Shown: one piece after another, positions 24,591-36,523 of the stretch | Position numbering within the stretch: the stretch's first letter is position 1 | How the letters are laid out: each line of letters opens with the position of its first letter | Assembly (NCBI GenBank): GCA_963921425.1 | Contig: OY992836.1 | Location: forward strand, 69,501 to 133,500 | Length of the DNA stretch: 64,000 nucleotides | DNA from: Dryas octopetala | Taxonomy: Eukaryota; Streptophyta; Magnoliopsida; Rosales; Rosaceae | Direction of reading: 5' to 3' | The notes under the pieces: generated by a model | The model's database searches: none | What the model was told of the DNA's origin: nothing | The model's input: only the letters and a program-made list of their open reading frames with translations | Translations under genes and position numbers: made by a program

Positions 24591-27500
24591 ATCAAGCGAT
24601 GTCCTCATCACTTCTTCGTCCTCGAATATGGTGATGTAGTCCTTGAACTGCCACAAGGACTCCTCACTTTCCCAGCTGGCTTCGGACTTAGGCAAACCCT
24701 TCCATTTGACAAAGTACTCTGTGTTTCGTGGGATACCACTACGCCGGACCTCCCACTTAGCCTGGATACACTCCACCTGTTTGTCAAAGGAAGTGACTAC
24801 GTTGGGTGGTGCACGCTTCGTTTCCCCTCTACCAAGTTCTTCAACATCTGCATGAAATGGTTTTAATGTGCTCACATGAAAAACAGGGTGGATCTTCATC
24901 TTGCGAGGGAGTTCCACATGGTATGAAGCTTTGCCCACTCTCTTGAGGATTGGAAAGGGCCCTTCGTATCTCCGTAAAAGCCCTTTGTGTAATGCTCTTG
25001 TGGACTTGTGTTGGCTAGGATTGAGCTTTACAAAGACCTTATCTCCCACTTGGAACTCCACATGGCGCCGCTTCTTATCTGCCCATTTCTTCATTTTCTT
25101 GGATGCTTTCACCAAGTGTGCACGTGCTAAATCATTTTGTATTCGCCACTCCTTAATAGTCTTAAATGCTCCCGGACTACTCCATGTATAGTCAATAGCA
25201 AGTGTGCTTAGGTTTAATGGTTGTTGCCTAGTGGCCAACTGAAATGGGCTTGCTCCCGTGGACTCAGATTGTTGCAAATTGTATGAGAATTGGGCGATGT
25301 CAAGCAGTTTGGCCCAATCCTTTTGATTGGCGCACACATAGTGCCTCAAGTACAATTCCAACAGTGCATTCATCCTTTCTGTCTGCCCATCTGTCTGTGG
25401 ATGAAAACTAGTGGAGAAGTTCAACTCTGAGCCCAAAAGTTTAAAGAGCTCTATCCAAAATTTCTCTGTGAATCGTGGGTCCCGATCGCTAATGATGCTC
25501 TTTGGAACTCCTCAATACTTCACCACGTGCTTAAGAAACAAGCATGCCGCCTCGTCTGCTTTACAATCTGGTGATGCGGGAATAAAAGTGGCATATTTAG
25601 TGAACTTGTCGACCACCACCAAGATAGAACCATACCCATCTGACTTCGGTAGGCATGTAATAAAATCCATAGATATGTTTTCCCAAGGTCGAGAGGGGAC
25701 CGGGAGTGGCTCTAGTAATCCCCCAGGTTGCTTTTGCTCCACCTTGTCCTGTTGGCAAATCAGACATGTCCGTACATATACGTCTACATCATCTTTCATT
25801 TGTGGCCAATAGTAGGTATCACCTAGCAATGCCAGCGTTCTATGGGTGCCTGGATGTCCTGCCCATTTGGAGTCATGACACTCCTTCAACAACTCACGTC
25901 TCAGTCCACCCCATTTTGGGATATAAAGCTGACTTCCTGTGGTAAACAACAAGTCCTCCTGAAGCCAAAACCGTCTTGTCTTCCCATCTTTGATAAGGGC
26001 CACCAAACTCTTGGTCTGAGGATCATGTAGTAATCCCTCATTCACTCGTTCTAGAAGGGAACTTTGGGGTACGGCTAACGAAGCAAACTCAACTTTCCTG
26101 CTTAGTGCGTCTGCCACAAGGTTGGAACTCCCCTGCTTGTATTCCAACTTGTAGTCAAATTCTGCCAGAAAGTCTTGCCACCTTACCTGCTTAGGAGAAA
26201 GCTTCTTCGGCGACAAGAAGTAGCTAGTGGCTATATTATCTGTCTTTACCACAAAATGAGAACCAAGCAAGTAGTGCCTCCATACTCGTAAGCAATGGAC
26301 CACTGCTGTCATCTCCTTCTCTTGGACAGTGTATCTCCTTTCAACATCGTTAAGCTTGCGGCTCTCAAAGGCTATCGGATGCCCATCCTGCATAAGTACA
26401 CCACCAATAGCAAAGTCAGAAGCATTAGTGTGTACCTCAAAGACTTTTGTGGGGTCAGGGAGTTTCAGAACCGGTTCTTCTATAATGGCTTTCTTTAGTT
26501 CCTCAATAGCAAGCTGGCACTCCTGGGTCCACGACCATGCCTTGTTTTTCTTCAACAAGTCCGTCAAGGGTGATGCCCTAGCTGAGTAACCTTTAATAAA
26601 GCGTCGGTAGTAGTTGACCAACCCAAGGAATGACCGGAGGGTTGTAACCTTGTTCGGTGGCTCCCACTCTTGTATGGCCTTCACCTTACCTACATCCATC
26701 ATCAGTTCACCCCCTTTGATTCTATGCCCCAAGAAATCAACTTCCTCTAGAGCAAATGAGCACTTCTCCTTATTCACATAAAGTTCATTCTCTCGGAGGA
26801 CTTGGAACACAATCCGCAGATGTTCCATGTGTTCCTCTAGGGAGTTACTATACACCACAATATCGTCAATGTAAACCACAACAAATTTATCCAAATAAGG
26901 ATGGAATACCTTGTTCATTAGTGTGCAAAAAGTGGCAGGAGCGTTGGTGAGTCCGAATGGCATGACTAGAAACTCAAAAGACCCATACCGTGTTACACAG
27001 GTGGTTTTGGGCTCGTCACCTGGAGCGATCCTCACTTGGTATACCCCGAGCGAAGGTCCAGTTTGGTGAAGTATTTTGCTCCTCCTAGCTGGTCAAACAA
27101 GTCTGCAATCAAAGGAATAGGATACTTGTTCTTTATGGTCACTTTGTTCAGTGCTCGATAGTCAATGCACATCCGCAGAGAGCCATCCTTCTTTTTCTGG
27201 AACAGGACTGGGGCGCCGTAAGGAGCTTTGGATGGTTGAATGTACCCAACATCTAGTAGTTGCTTCAACTGCTTCTTCAAGGTTTCTAGGAAAGTCGTCT
27301 CACCCTTCTTCCATGACCTTGTAAATTGCATTGCTGACAAGAACTTTGTCTCGGGCCTGATATGCCTCTCTACTGGCACGAAGCAAGGTAGCGTCCCATC
27401 CTGCGCTATACAAATAGAATTGTAGTGCGGAATAGGAAAAGCCTTTACCTTGTCCATAAACTCCATCCCAAGCACGATGCCATAGTCATCCATGGGGAAC

Positions 27501-27877
27501 ACTGAGAAATCCATCGATCCACTCCATGCGCCAATTTGTAGCTTCACACCACGAGCTACCCCCACAATTGGCTTTGCAGCAGAGTTCACTGCCTTGACAC
27601 TACCGCCTACTTTGGAAACCTGAAGTCCAAGTTTCTTTGCTTCTGCCACAGCCATGAAGTTGTGAGATGCTCTCGTATCCACTAATGCACGGGTCGCCTT
27701 GCCTTCCACCATGGCATTGACATACATCACACCCATGGCTTGGGTTTTGGACTGAGCAAGTTGGGCTTGCACATCTGCAAATTGTTGAAGAGCACCCATC
27801 TGTTCTTCTTTCTCTTCCTCGGATTCTTCCCCACGAATCATAGCATTCAAAGCTTTCTTCTTTGAGCAGTCACGCAT
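24588..27877 (-). pseudogene. pol of element D: protease, RT, RNase H, integrase, chromodomain (fossil)
   Basis: In coding order on the minus strand: protease (27740-27500), RT fingers and palm (27290-26700) with [12 protein letters not shown] and [11 protein letters not shown], RNase H (26560-26180, with [15 protein letters not shown]), integrase zinc domain (25860-25740, ending CLICQQDK) and core (25700-25300, with FHPQTDGQTERMN), then EYFVKWKGLPKSEASWE, a chromodomain (24720-24640). This order and the chromodomain identify a chromovirus. The frame is interrupted; not functional as a whole. Confidence 0.9.
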
Positions 27878-28994
27878 TATATGAGGTCCATCGCAGAAGT
27901 AGCATGCTAATGGGCCAGATCTCTCTTTCTTCTTTGGATCACCTTTGTTCCACCAAGCGGACTTGTTGGGCTCGAATTTGCTCGAATTTTCTCAGATTTG
28001 CTCTTGTGTCTTTTCTTTGGGCTTGTTGTCTACCCTACCTTTGCCACTACCACTACCTTTTGGCCATTTGGACTTGGTTTCACCCTTATCAGCTCTCTTA
28101 TACTCTATGAGGGACTCAGCTGCAGTGATAGCTGTTGAAAAGGTTTGGACATTCCTTCGTTGTAATTCCGTTTGAGCCCAAGGTTGAAGCCCATCTATAA
28201 AATACACAAGTTTGTCTTCCTCATTCATAGTGGAGATTTCAAAAAGCAAGATTGGTGAACTCAGCCACATAGTCCTTGATGGATCTCGTCTGCCTCAGCC
28301 ATCTGAGCTTCTGTTTTGCTTCAAACCTGGCATTCTCAGGGTAGAAATGTAGCTTGATGTCAGCCTTAAACTCAGTCCATGTAGTGAGAGTAAATATACC
28401 TTGCTCTAGTTCCATACTCTTTCTACACCACCACATGAGTGCATTGTCGGTGAAGAACAAGGTTGCCGTTGAGATCTTTGATTCATCTTCATCCATCCTC
28501 AAATACTTGAAGTACCTCTCCATGTTCCATAAGAAGGTATCTAGCTCCTTAGCTTCCCTCTTCCCATTGAAGGAAGTGGGCTTGAAAGCATCCATCTTCG
28601 GCTCTCTAGGCCCATGTGAACTGTTGAGCACTGCCTTCTTACATAAGGCCCAATCTCCCTTTATGTCGTCCATCTCCTCACGAACTATGGTGAGCTCAGC
28701 AAGGTACTGGTCAAGCTGCTCCTTGACTTCCAGCCGGATTGTGTCTGCGAGAGAGGTGAGTGCTCCTTGGAACTCTCTCTTAAGATCTTCCGCCATTGCC
28801 TTAAGGGTCTCCATCTCAGGAACATCTTCCTCAAGCCGAATCTCAAAATCGACCATGGCCTTCTCCATCCTTGAAAGCCGTCCCTCCATCGCACCGACCA
28901 CATCCTTTGACTTGCCCCTCTTGAACTTTTCACCACCTCGCTCCATAGTGATGTTCTTCGTGTCCACCACGCTGGTCACCAACTTATCCGCCAT
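27850..28994 (-). pseudogene. gag of element D with coiled coil and CCHC knuckle (fossil)
   Basis: Starts MADKLVTSVVDTKN, then a heptad-rich segment (about residues 30-100), the retrotransposon gag domain (ALMWWCRK, HFYPENARFEAKQKLRWLRQ) and, farther on, a nucleocapsid knuckle [13 protein letters not shown] near 27900-27860. It lies immediately downstream of the 5' LTR and primer site. Broken. Confidence 0.88.
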
Positions 28995-29000
28995 CTCAAT

Positions 29001-29015
29001 CCTGCTCTGATACCA
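29001..29015 (-). other. Primer binding site of element D (tRNA-iMet type)
   Basis: Minus strand TGGTATCAGAGCAGG two bases inside the 5' LTR, complementary to the 3' end of initiator tRNA-Met, as in most chromoviruses. Confidence 0.9.
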
Positions 29016-29017
29016 AC

Positions 29018-29493
29018 TGTCACGGGATGACTATTTCAGAGTCCTCTACCCGTGCGGCCTTAGACTTGGTCGCCTCCTCGAACAAGCTAAGTCAGCCAAT
29101 CACCTGCCAAAGTAGATCAAATAGCACAGATATGCAAGAACAAAAGATGAACACTTAGAAATACTTAAGAACGCAAGAGAGAGATATGGGGAGAATATGT
29201 TTGTATTTCCGAAATGGTTTGACCAAATGAGGCCTCCCCCTTTATATACAATTCTTTACTTCTACCTACCTCTATTGGACGGTTAAGATCGGATTGATCT
29301 AACGGTCCAGAGGACAATAAGGAAAAATATCATACCTACCCCCATACAACGAATCTGGACATATACAAATCCTACCTACCCCCATACAACGAATCTGGAC
29401 ATTCACACGTTTAGAAGGTTCCAGACTCAAACAAGTATAATGAGTTGGGCCCTACGCAAGTGGGCCTCGGACTTGTGATAGCAGGCCGTGACA
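29018..29493 (-). repeat. 5' LTR of element D
   Basis: Same length and termini as 24101-24576; drives the minus-strand element. Confidence 0.95.
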
Positions 29494-29714
29494 TAAGGAA
29501 GTCTTACCAGATGACATAATACAAGATCTCAATTGGAAATCTAAAATGCTAACTTCCACACAATGCTTTCACTTCAAAATGGCATCTAAAATTCAGAACA
29601 CAAATTCCCAAATTTCTTAATCAAAATGAACATGGCCCATCTTAAAATTTTGCTCAAGATTCATAAAAGTATTAATCAGTTTTGTATTTTTCTTAAAATG
29701 AAAACCTACAGAAA
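29494..29714. other. Short unassigned spacer between elements D and C1
   Basis: AT-rich, no motif recognised. It ends in AGAAA, the target-site duplication of C1. Confidence 0.6.
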
Positions 29715-30869
29715 TGTAACGACCCGACCCAAATTTTCCCTAGAAATTTAAATTTTTATTTAAATATGTTTTTTTTAAGAGGTCTTTAAAGAATGTTGAT
29801 TTGTATTTTAAAGAATTTTGAGATTTATTGGAAAATAAAAAGGGCTTTGATTTAAATTTAAATTTTTGTTTTAATTTGGGGTTTCCGGCCAACGTCCCAG
29901 GCACTGACCCATTCCCCCGGCGCCGGCCACCTTCCCCGACGCCTCCTCCAGCCAGCCCAGCCTAGCCTCTGCACGCAAGTCCGGTTTGGAGAAACACCCA
30001 GAAATTGCCGCACTTTCCTCCATCAATTTCGATCAATCCCCTGCACTAATCAACTCGAATTTAGGTGGGTTTTCTTCCCTTCTTAGTGGGCTTTCATTAT
30101 TTTGTGGTTTAATTGTATGATTTTTGAGAATTTGAGAAGTTGAAAATTTGGGGGTTAGATGCCATTTCGGGATTGCTTGGGTTTTCAGATTGGGGGATTA
30201 TTCTTGTTGTTTTGTTTAGAAATTTTCATCCCTAGGAACCCCAATTGATGTTTAGAATTGAAAAGTATGAGTAGATTTTAAGAAATAGGGTATTTTAGCT
30301 AAATTTGGTCTTGGAGCCGCCACTTTGGGCGGCAATCGCAGTGGTCTCAAACACCCACTGTCATCTCTTGAAATGTAGGATCATTTAGAGGCATTGTTGA
30401 GTTGGTTGTTGATCTTGGGTAGGTTGGAAGTGATTAGGGAAACCGAAAAGTGTTTCGGACCGTAATTGGAGACTAATTTTACGGTTTTGTTGTGCATTTA
30501 TAGGCGAGACGACCGTGGTTCGTGACGATCCGGCGGAGGATCGAAGCTAGGGCTATCACTGTGAGTGGACATTTGTTTTTAGAAGCATTTTATAAAATCT
30601 GTGAATTTATTTATTGATTATTTGAGTTTTGATTGAGATATAATGGATGTGGGTGAATTCTTGGTTTTTAAATGTATTTATGAAATTCCTTTGAATTAAC
30701 TGTTGTTGATAAATCTTGATTTTGATGTGGGGTTTGGTGGACGGAGTTGAATTTCGGGTTTTCAAATACTCTCGTATATAAGTTTTAAAACATAATTTTA
30801 TTTGATGGTTTATTTAAATTTATGGACCTTTTTGGAAAGAACTCTAGCTTCCTACTAAATCAATATGGC

Positions 30870-31553
30870 TGTTGATGCCCAAAAATGGTAGAGCAGTCAA
30901 CGTCGAGTCGAACCACGTAGGTCCGTTGACCCACCACTGAGCGGATGACACGTCGAAGTGGGGCAGGAACGGGTAGCTGGGTCCGACTGGTGAGTAATGA
31001 GAGAGTATGATATCCAGAGCACCCTGCACAGGTACACAAAAGTGAGCGGGAAGGGCACCGGTGTGGTGCCGGCCAAAGCTCCTCCGACGCTCAAGTCAGT
31101 GTTCAGAGAGATCTGAGAGCAGAGTGAGTGAATAGTATAATAGTGATTTCAGTTGTCCCTTTGTGACCAGAAGGTACCTCTTTTATAGTACCTTTGGAAG
31201 AGTGTCAACCAATCCGGTGATGACACGTGTCCCTTGTGATGACTTGCACTGTAGGAGCGCCACGTGTCACCGGTCTCGAGGATCCGAGTGAGTTGACACG
31301 GGTCGGGGCCTAGGAGGCTGGAGCTTAGGAGGCCGGAGCCTATGGGGCCGGAGCCTAGGAGGCCGGAGCCTAGGGGGGCCGGAGCCTAGGAGGCCGGAGC
31401 CTAGGGGGCCGGAGCCTATGAGGCCGGAGCCTAGGAAGGGTCGGAGCCCAGGAACTTCAGGAGGGGCTTATCCTTTGTGCCCAGGCCCAAACGACATGAC
31501 GTTTAAGCCTTATGTGACTTGTCGTTATGCGCAGATGATTAATCATACGAACA
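30870..31553 (-). repeat. 3' LTR of B1
   Basis: TGTTGATGCCCAAAAATGG to AATCATACGAACA on the + strand. It contains the complement of a CTATAAAAGAGG promoter box (about 31181-31187), two ACACGTGTC/CCACGTGTC G-box-like sites (31226 and 31261) and a run of GGCCGGAGCCTAGGAG repeats (31310-31447). Confidence 0.96.
31310..31447 (+). repeat. 17-18-bp GGCCGGAGCCTAGGAG tandem repeat in the B1 LTR
   Basis: About seven to eight units of GG(A/C)GCCTAGGAGGCCGGA type. Also present at 37618-37757 in the other LTR and, diverged, at 44150-44245 in B2. Confidence 0.9.
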
Positions 31554-31570
31554 GAAGTCCCCCAAGTTTC
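31554..31570 (-). other. Polypurine tract of B1
   Basis: Minus strand AAACTTGGGGGACTTC directly before the 3' LTR. Family A has a closely similar tract (AAGTTGGGGGACTCC), supporting kinship. Confidence 0.85.
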
Positions 31571-31866
31571 CGAGCAGAAGATACTTCTTGGTTGGGAACT
31601 TTGTACACACAGAAGTCCGAGCAGAACGACAAGTAACCACATACTTGTTCCTGCCTAAGATACTGTCCAGAAGTCCCCCAAGTTCCTGAGCAAGAAAAGC
31701 TGTGTTGTAGGAAAGCTTGGGGGGTTACATATTTTTTTTGAATTTCTGATCACCCTGTATGCCGAGCAGTAGACGCTTCGTGTAATCCCAGTGAACCTCG
31801 TCCGATTTAAGGGGGGGATGTCGCCCTTTGTAAATGAGAATCTGGAATTAAATGGTAGAGCCCTAA

Positions 31867-31872
31867 TATAAA
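31867..31872 (+). promoter_or_regulatory. TATA box of the antisense unit in B1
   Basis: TATAAA in CCCTAATATAAAGGATTCC, about 300 bases inside the 3' LTR and facing into the element, the same arrangement as the antisense promoter of family A. Confidence 0.5.
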
Positions 31873-31940
31873 GGATTCCACACCCTCATCTCTCCCCCCT
31901 TTTTTTTTGTTTTTTTTGTGACTATTTTAGGAGAGAGAGC

Positions 31941-31983
<43 letters not shown>

Positions 31984-33863
31984 AAGTTCCGAATATAGGC
32001 TCCCCCCCCCCCTCTTTTTGTTTTTGATAACCAAATATAGGGGCTGCTCCTCTTTTTTTTGTGTTTGAAACAGGGGATGACCAACTAAATAGAAAGCGGG
32101 GGTGTGCAGCCGAGGAATGACTGAGTGGGCTCGGGTCGGCGAAGGAGGAGCTCGGGTCGGAGCCTTTGCAGGGGGCGGAGCAGAGGAGCGCGGGTCGGGG
32201 GAATTCCTGCGCGGGTCGGAAGAGCAAGGGACGAGCTCGGGCGAGTGTTGGGCTCGGCTCGGGTGGGCTGGAGCGCTGCTCGGGTCGGCGGGTCGGGAGG
32301 GTGTGTGGCCGGATCTGCCGAGCTCGGGTCGGAGAGGAAGCGCGCGGGTCGGAAGAGCGACGGGTCGTGCTGCGCGTGGGTCAGAGGAGTACCGACTTGG
32401 AAGAAAAGGGGCGCGGGCCGGACTCGGGGCTCGGGCGGAGGAGCTGAGAGGGTGCGCGGCTCGGGGGGGTGGTGTGGGCTCGGGCCGGACCTGCCGAGCT
32501 CGGAAGTCGCGCCGCTGGGGGGGGGGGTGTGCTGCTGCTCAGCTCGGGCCGAGGCTGTGAGGGGGCTCGGCGCTGAACGCCTGTGCGTGATTTTTCAGTG
32601 GGCTGTGGTGGTGCTGCAGTGTACTGCTTGTGCGCAGTGGGCGGCGCGGTTGCGAGGCTCGGCTCGGCTCGGCTCGGCCCGGGGTGTGGCGCGCAGTGGT
32701 CGGAGGTGCTGCGCAGGGGGGCTCGGGCCGGATTGGTTGCGGCGCGGGCTGACTTGCTGCGTGGCGGTGCACGGGTTGCTCGGATCGGCAGTGGAGGCGC
32801 GGTGCAGGGGGGGCTGTGGTGTGCCCGGATCGGTGGGCTGCTCGGCTCGGAGCAGTTGGTGGGCGCGGGCGGGCGGAAGAGCACGGGTCTCGGGCCGCTT
32901 GATTTTCACACTTTGAGGTAGGTAATTTGAAATAAAAATTTGCCTACCCACTTGATATATTGATTGTGCCTTTGAAAATTGAGAATTTGGAGAAATTGTG
33001 GTTGTCCAGCCTTAGGCGGACCTTGGAATTCTGTTTGTGAATTTTGGATAATGTGAGTAGGGGCAGGTGGAGGTGCAAGTGGGTATGAGCCTTGCCAAGC
33101 ACTGGGTAGGCAACATGCCTTCATTTTTGGACTTTGCAATTTATTGGGTGTTGTGTTTGTGGCTAGGTACATAGGAAATAAGATTAGTGGGTCGGAACCC
33201 GTCTGAGCTGTTGAAGCCGCGGAAGACTGGTAAGGCATGGGTTGTCATGGCTCTTCCCCTTGAATTGATTTTTTGAATATTGGCTTTGATAAATGGTTGG
33301 TGGCTGAGCATGTGAAAAGTGATAGGGTGAATGTTGTAAATTTGGGGGTGGAAGAGCACATATGATGGGGTGGGAAACCAGTAGCGATCTTGATATGTCC
33401 ATGATGTTGTCTTGGTATTCCGAGTACTTCCCATCTTGATTTTTGTTGTTGTTTTTTTTTGATGGGCAGGTGTGCGGGGCGGAAGCCTGGGCTCGGGCCG
33501 GGGCTGGTGGTGCACGGGGCGAAAGCTCGGAGGAAGCTAGTGTCAGTAGCGCGGAAGCCTGGGTGGGTGCGCGGCGCGGAAGCCTGGGTGGTGAGCAGGG
33601 CGGAAGCCTGGGCTCGAGCCGGGGCAAGAAGCCTAATCAATGCTTTGCAGGCCGAGCTACTGCAGGCCAGGAAGGAGGCGGACCAGGCTAGGCAAGAGTT
33701 GGAGTCGCGCGGGGAGGAGCTGAGCCAAGCCAAGCAGGTGGTCTGCTAGGGGCTGACAGTAATGATGGGCATGTCAACGTCCCAGAGGGAGGTACCCAGG
33801 GGGGAGAGCCCGAGGATGGAGCATCCACAGGTGGGGAGCATGACATGGGAGAGGATCCCAAAT
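31873..33863 (+). pseudogene. GC-rich antisense unit of B1 (degenerate)
   Basis: It runs opposite to the gag frame, between the 3' LTR and the gag-protease region, as the antisense gene does in family A. It begins with T runs (31946-31982) and a GC-rich, GGCTCGG-repeat-filled stretch (32100-32900) with no recognisable fold. The right part codes a heptad-rich segment (AELLQARKEADQARQELESR, near 33650-33710) and, in another frame, an acidic Gly-rich tail ending GGEHDMGEDPK before a stop at 33863. Coiled coil plus acidic tail recalls the family A antisense protein. No continuous frame. Confidence 0.5.
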
Positions 33864-34084
33864 AAATGCTTGAAGCAAACAAGGCCCGGGGGCAGGGGTG
33901 GGCGGACCATCGCCCTATTTTTGTTTGAATTATATAGTCGGGTCGGATGTAGCCCGTGCCAAATTACAAACTCTTTCGATTATTCCCTTTGTACTTTATG
34001 ATATTTGGATGATTTGGAGGGTGTCCAACCCGTTTATGGGGTAGGATGCCCTTCCCTTTAATACATGGTATTGTGGGATTTTCT

Positions 34085-34275
34085 CGAATGCATGGTACTT
34101 AGTTTCCCTTGAATGCATGATATTGATTTTTCTCTGAATGCATGGTACTTAGTTTCCCTTGAATGCATGAGATTGATTTTCCCTTGAATGCATGGTACTT
34201 AAGTTCCCTTGAATGCATGTGCCATAGCCGCGCCCTGAATGCATGGTACTTAGCTTCCCTTGAATGCATGGGCGG
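34085..34275 (+). repeat. TGAATGCATGG short tandem array (RY-type motifs) in B1
   Basis: Eight copies of GAATGCATG spaced about 20-30 bases apart, separated by GTACTTAGTTTCCCT-type spacers. Each copy contains TGCATG, the complement of the RY element CATGCA. Confidence 0.92.
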
Positions 34276-34531
34276 ATATGGGCAGGGTCGGATGTCTGAT
34301 GGCCCGGGGGTCCATACAGCCAATTAAGACTTTGAATAAAAATGAAGAAAAAAGTGTCCGTGGTAGGACTTCCGTTTATGAAAGCGATAACATAGATGAA
34401 ATTGAAAAAAGTCCCCGGGGGGTACAACATGTGTCTACTTGTAAAAGTAGCGGAGGTGCTCGGCGCGCCAAGGGCGGCCGAGTTCCTTGACGGTTGTGGC
34501 GCGGAGCCTGTATGTGCCTGGACGGACGACC

Positions 34532-36523
34532 TCAATGGTTTTGTAGGGCGTCTGGGGTAGGGCAGGTGTTGGAGACACAAACAGCCATAGAGGGCTTGAC
34601 CTCTTTCTTCTTCTTGACTGAAGTTATATAGCAGGACCTGGCTGACACTTGATTGCCTTTGACTACCCCCGTTCCACATGGGGTCGGGAACTTGATCAAA
34701 AGTAAGTGAGTGGAGATCATAACCCTCAATTGGTTAAGGGCCGGTCGTCCCAGGATGACATTGTAAGCTGTGGGGCAGTCGACCACCAAAAACTGAGTAG
34801 TTGTGGTAGCGGACGAAGGATATCTCCCGAGGGTGAGGGGAAGGTAGATACCACCAAGAGGGGTGACCATGTCGCCCGAAAAGCTGAGTAAAGGAGCGAC
34901 CGACCGGTCGAGCCTCTCTTGGTCAATCCCAAGAGCTGTGAAGGCGGAGGCGAAGAGGATGTTGACGGAGCTACCACAATCGACAAGGATCCTAGCCACA
35001 TCAAAATTAGCTATGGTGGCTTCAATGACCAAGGGGTCATCGTGTGGGAAGATCAAATCACGTTCCTCTTCCTCAGCAAAGGAAATGGGCGACCACCCGA
35101 GCTTAGGAGTCTTTTTTCCACGGTAGAGGTCTACAGCCATAACGCCGGAGCATTGCTGAGCACTTCGGGCGTACTCCTTCCTAGCCCTGTTGGAGTTGCC
35201 AGCGAGGGTCGGGCCCCCACAGATGGTATTGACCCGCCCCCGTCGTTGTCCTTCGGCCTTGGCCTTCTCGGTGGCCTCCTTGTCTATAAAGCCATCCAAT
35301 TTTCCTTCCTGTACCAAAGTTTCGATTGCCTCCTTAAAGGCTCTGCATGCCTCGGTGTCATGGCCATGGTCATTATGATAAAGACAGAAGAAGTTCTTGT
35401 TGGCCCGGTACCGTGTTTGTGGTGGGCGGGGTGGTAGCTTGGGAAGTATGTCCTTGATCTGAGGATACAATTCTGTATAAGTAACATTGAGAATTGTATA
35501 GACTTTGAACCTGGAGGTGTAGGATGTCTGATAAGTTTCTTCCCTTCGTTGTCCTCCACCTCGACCATCACCAAATTGCTTCTTGGTGAATTTACTGAAC
35601 TTTTTCCCGGACCCCCCATGCTGGTTACCCGAGTAGGGCTTAGGCTGGGGTGGCACTATGATGGCCTGGTCGGTACTTGGGCGATCCATGGTGGGCGGCT
35701 TCTTCCCATATGTTTTGAATTCCGCAGTAGCATAAGCAATGGCCTCTTGCATAAGTTCTTTGTAGGTGCGCGGATTGCGGCGGTTGAGTTCAAACAAGAA
35801 GTCCCCCTCTAGGAGACCACCCTTGAAGGCGGCGAAGGCTACCTTCTCATCACAGTCGCGACACCGAGATCGCTCTAGCTGAAATCGAGTAATGTATTCC
35901 CGGAGGGATTCCCTGCTGCCCTGTCGGACTCGAGTCAGGTCATCCGTGGTGTAGATTCTATCGGTCTGGATGATATACTGACCTAGGAAGAGCTCTCGGA
36001 GCTCGTTGAAGCAATCAACCGAGCCCGGAGGAAGTTGGTAGAACCAGTCCCTTGCACTGCCAGAGAGGGTGGAAGGGAAGATTCGACACTTCGTAATGTC
36101 ATCAGCACCTTTAGATTCCAGAGCGGATCTGAAACTCATGAGGTGATCATATGGGTCTTCCTTCCCTGTGTATGGAGTGATTTTGGGAGGTCGGACGTCG
36201 CCAACCGGAGGAGCGGATAGGATGCGAGCTGTGAAAGGTCCAGGCAGCTCCCTTGTTTCTAAAGATGGGTGCCCACCCCGACTTCCTCCTTCCACTCTTT
36301 TCAGGCGCTCACTGATGTCCATGAGAAGTTGCTGGAGCTGGTCTGGTGGAAGAGAGCCGCTGTTACCGGAGTCAACGACTTGTTCACTTATATAAGTGTT
36401 ACTTTCTGCGCGGCGCCCAGCCGAGAGGACCTGCTCTTCTCCCCGTCGTCGCTTGGGACGGGGGGCCTGCTCTTCCTCCAAGTCTCGGGGGCGCGGGTTG
36501 GATCGCCCCTGCTCCTCCTCCAA
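34532..36523 (-). CDS. B1 gag and retropepsin-like protease
   Basis: A 663-residue frame on the minus strand. It has a charged Arg-rich start, the retrotransposon gag domain at about residues 110-235 (KITPYTGKEDPYDHLMSF, CRIFPSTLSGSARDWFYQL), a Cys/His knuckle-like CLYHNDHGHDTEAC near 385, and a retropepsin-like domain at about 490-620 (SSVNILFASAFTALGI, YNVILGRPALNQL). The gag and protease are recognisably related to those of family A. The frame ends shortly after the protease, and no polymerase follows, so replication would need enzymes from another element. Confidence 0.88.
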   Translation of the reverse strand: MEEEQGRSNPRPRDLEEEQAPRPKRRRGEEQVLSAGRRAESNTYISEQVVDSGNSGSLPPDQLQQLLMDISERLKRVEGGSRGGHPSLETRELPGPFTARILSAPPVGDVRPPKITPYTGKEDPYDHLMSFRSALESKGADDITKCRIFPSTLSGSARDWFYQLPPGSVDCFNELRELFLGQYIIQTDRIYTTDDLTRVRQGSRESLREYITRFQLERSRCRDCDEKVAFAAFKGGLLEGDFLFELNRRNPRTYKELMQEAIAYATAEFKTYGKKPPTMDRPSTDQAIIVPPQPKPYSGNQHGGSGKKFSKFTKKQFGDGRGGGQRREETYQTSYTSRFKVYTILNVTYTELYPQIKDILPKLPPRPPQTRYRANKNFFCLYHNDHGHDTEACRAFKEAIETLVQEGKLDGFIDKEATEKAKAEGQRRGRVNTICGGPTLAGNSNRARKEYARSAQQCSGVMAVDLYRGKKTPKLGWSPISFAEEEERDLIFPHDDPLVIEATIANFDVARILVDCGSSVNILFASAFTALGIDQERLDRSVAPLLSFSGDMVTPLGGIYLPLTLGRYPSSATTTTQFLVVDCPTAYNVILGRPALNQLRVMISTHLLLIKFPTPCGTGVVKGNQVSARSCYITSVKKKKEVKPSMAVCVSNTCPTPDALQNH

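Larger units (their letters stand above)
24101..29493 (-). mobile_element. Family D chromovirus (Ty3/gypsy), two LTRs, broken
   Basis: A 5.4-kb element in minus orientation with two 476-bp LTRs (TGTCACGG...CCGTGACA), an initiator-tRNA-Met-type primer site and a polypurine tract. Flanks share TAAG (24097-24100 and 29494-29497), a short target-site duplication. It codes gag with a CCHC knuckle, protease, RT (YIDD), RNase H, integrase (HHCC) and a C-terminal chromodomain, which defines chromoviruses; the compact size suggests the Reina or Galadriel clades. About four breaks. The LTRs differ at about 20 of 476 sites by eye, about 1.5 million years at 1.3e-8 per site per year. Confidence 0.93.

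Noticed and set aside
28354-29010. 218-residue + strand frame
   Set aside because: Shadow of the family D gag on the other strand; Ser-rich with no domain.
32102-32951. Several long frames on both strands in B1
   Set aside because: Produced by GGCTCGG-rich low complexity; six-way openness is compositional and no motif is present.
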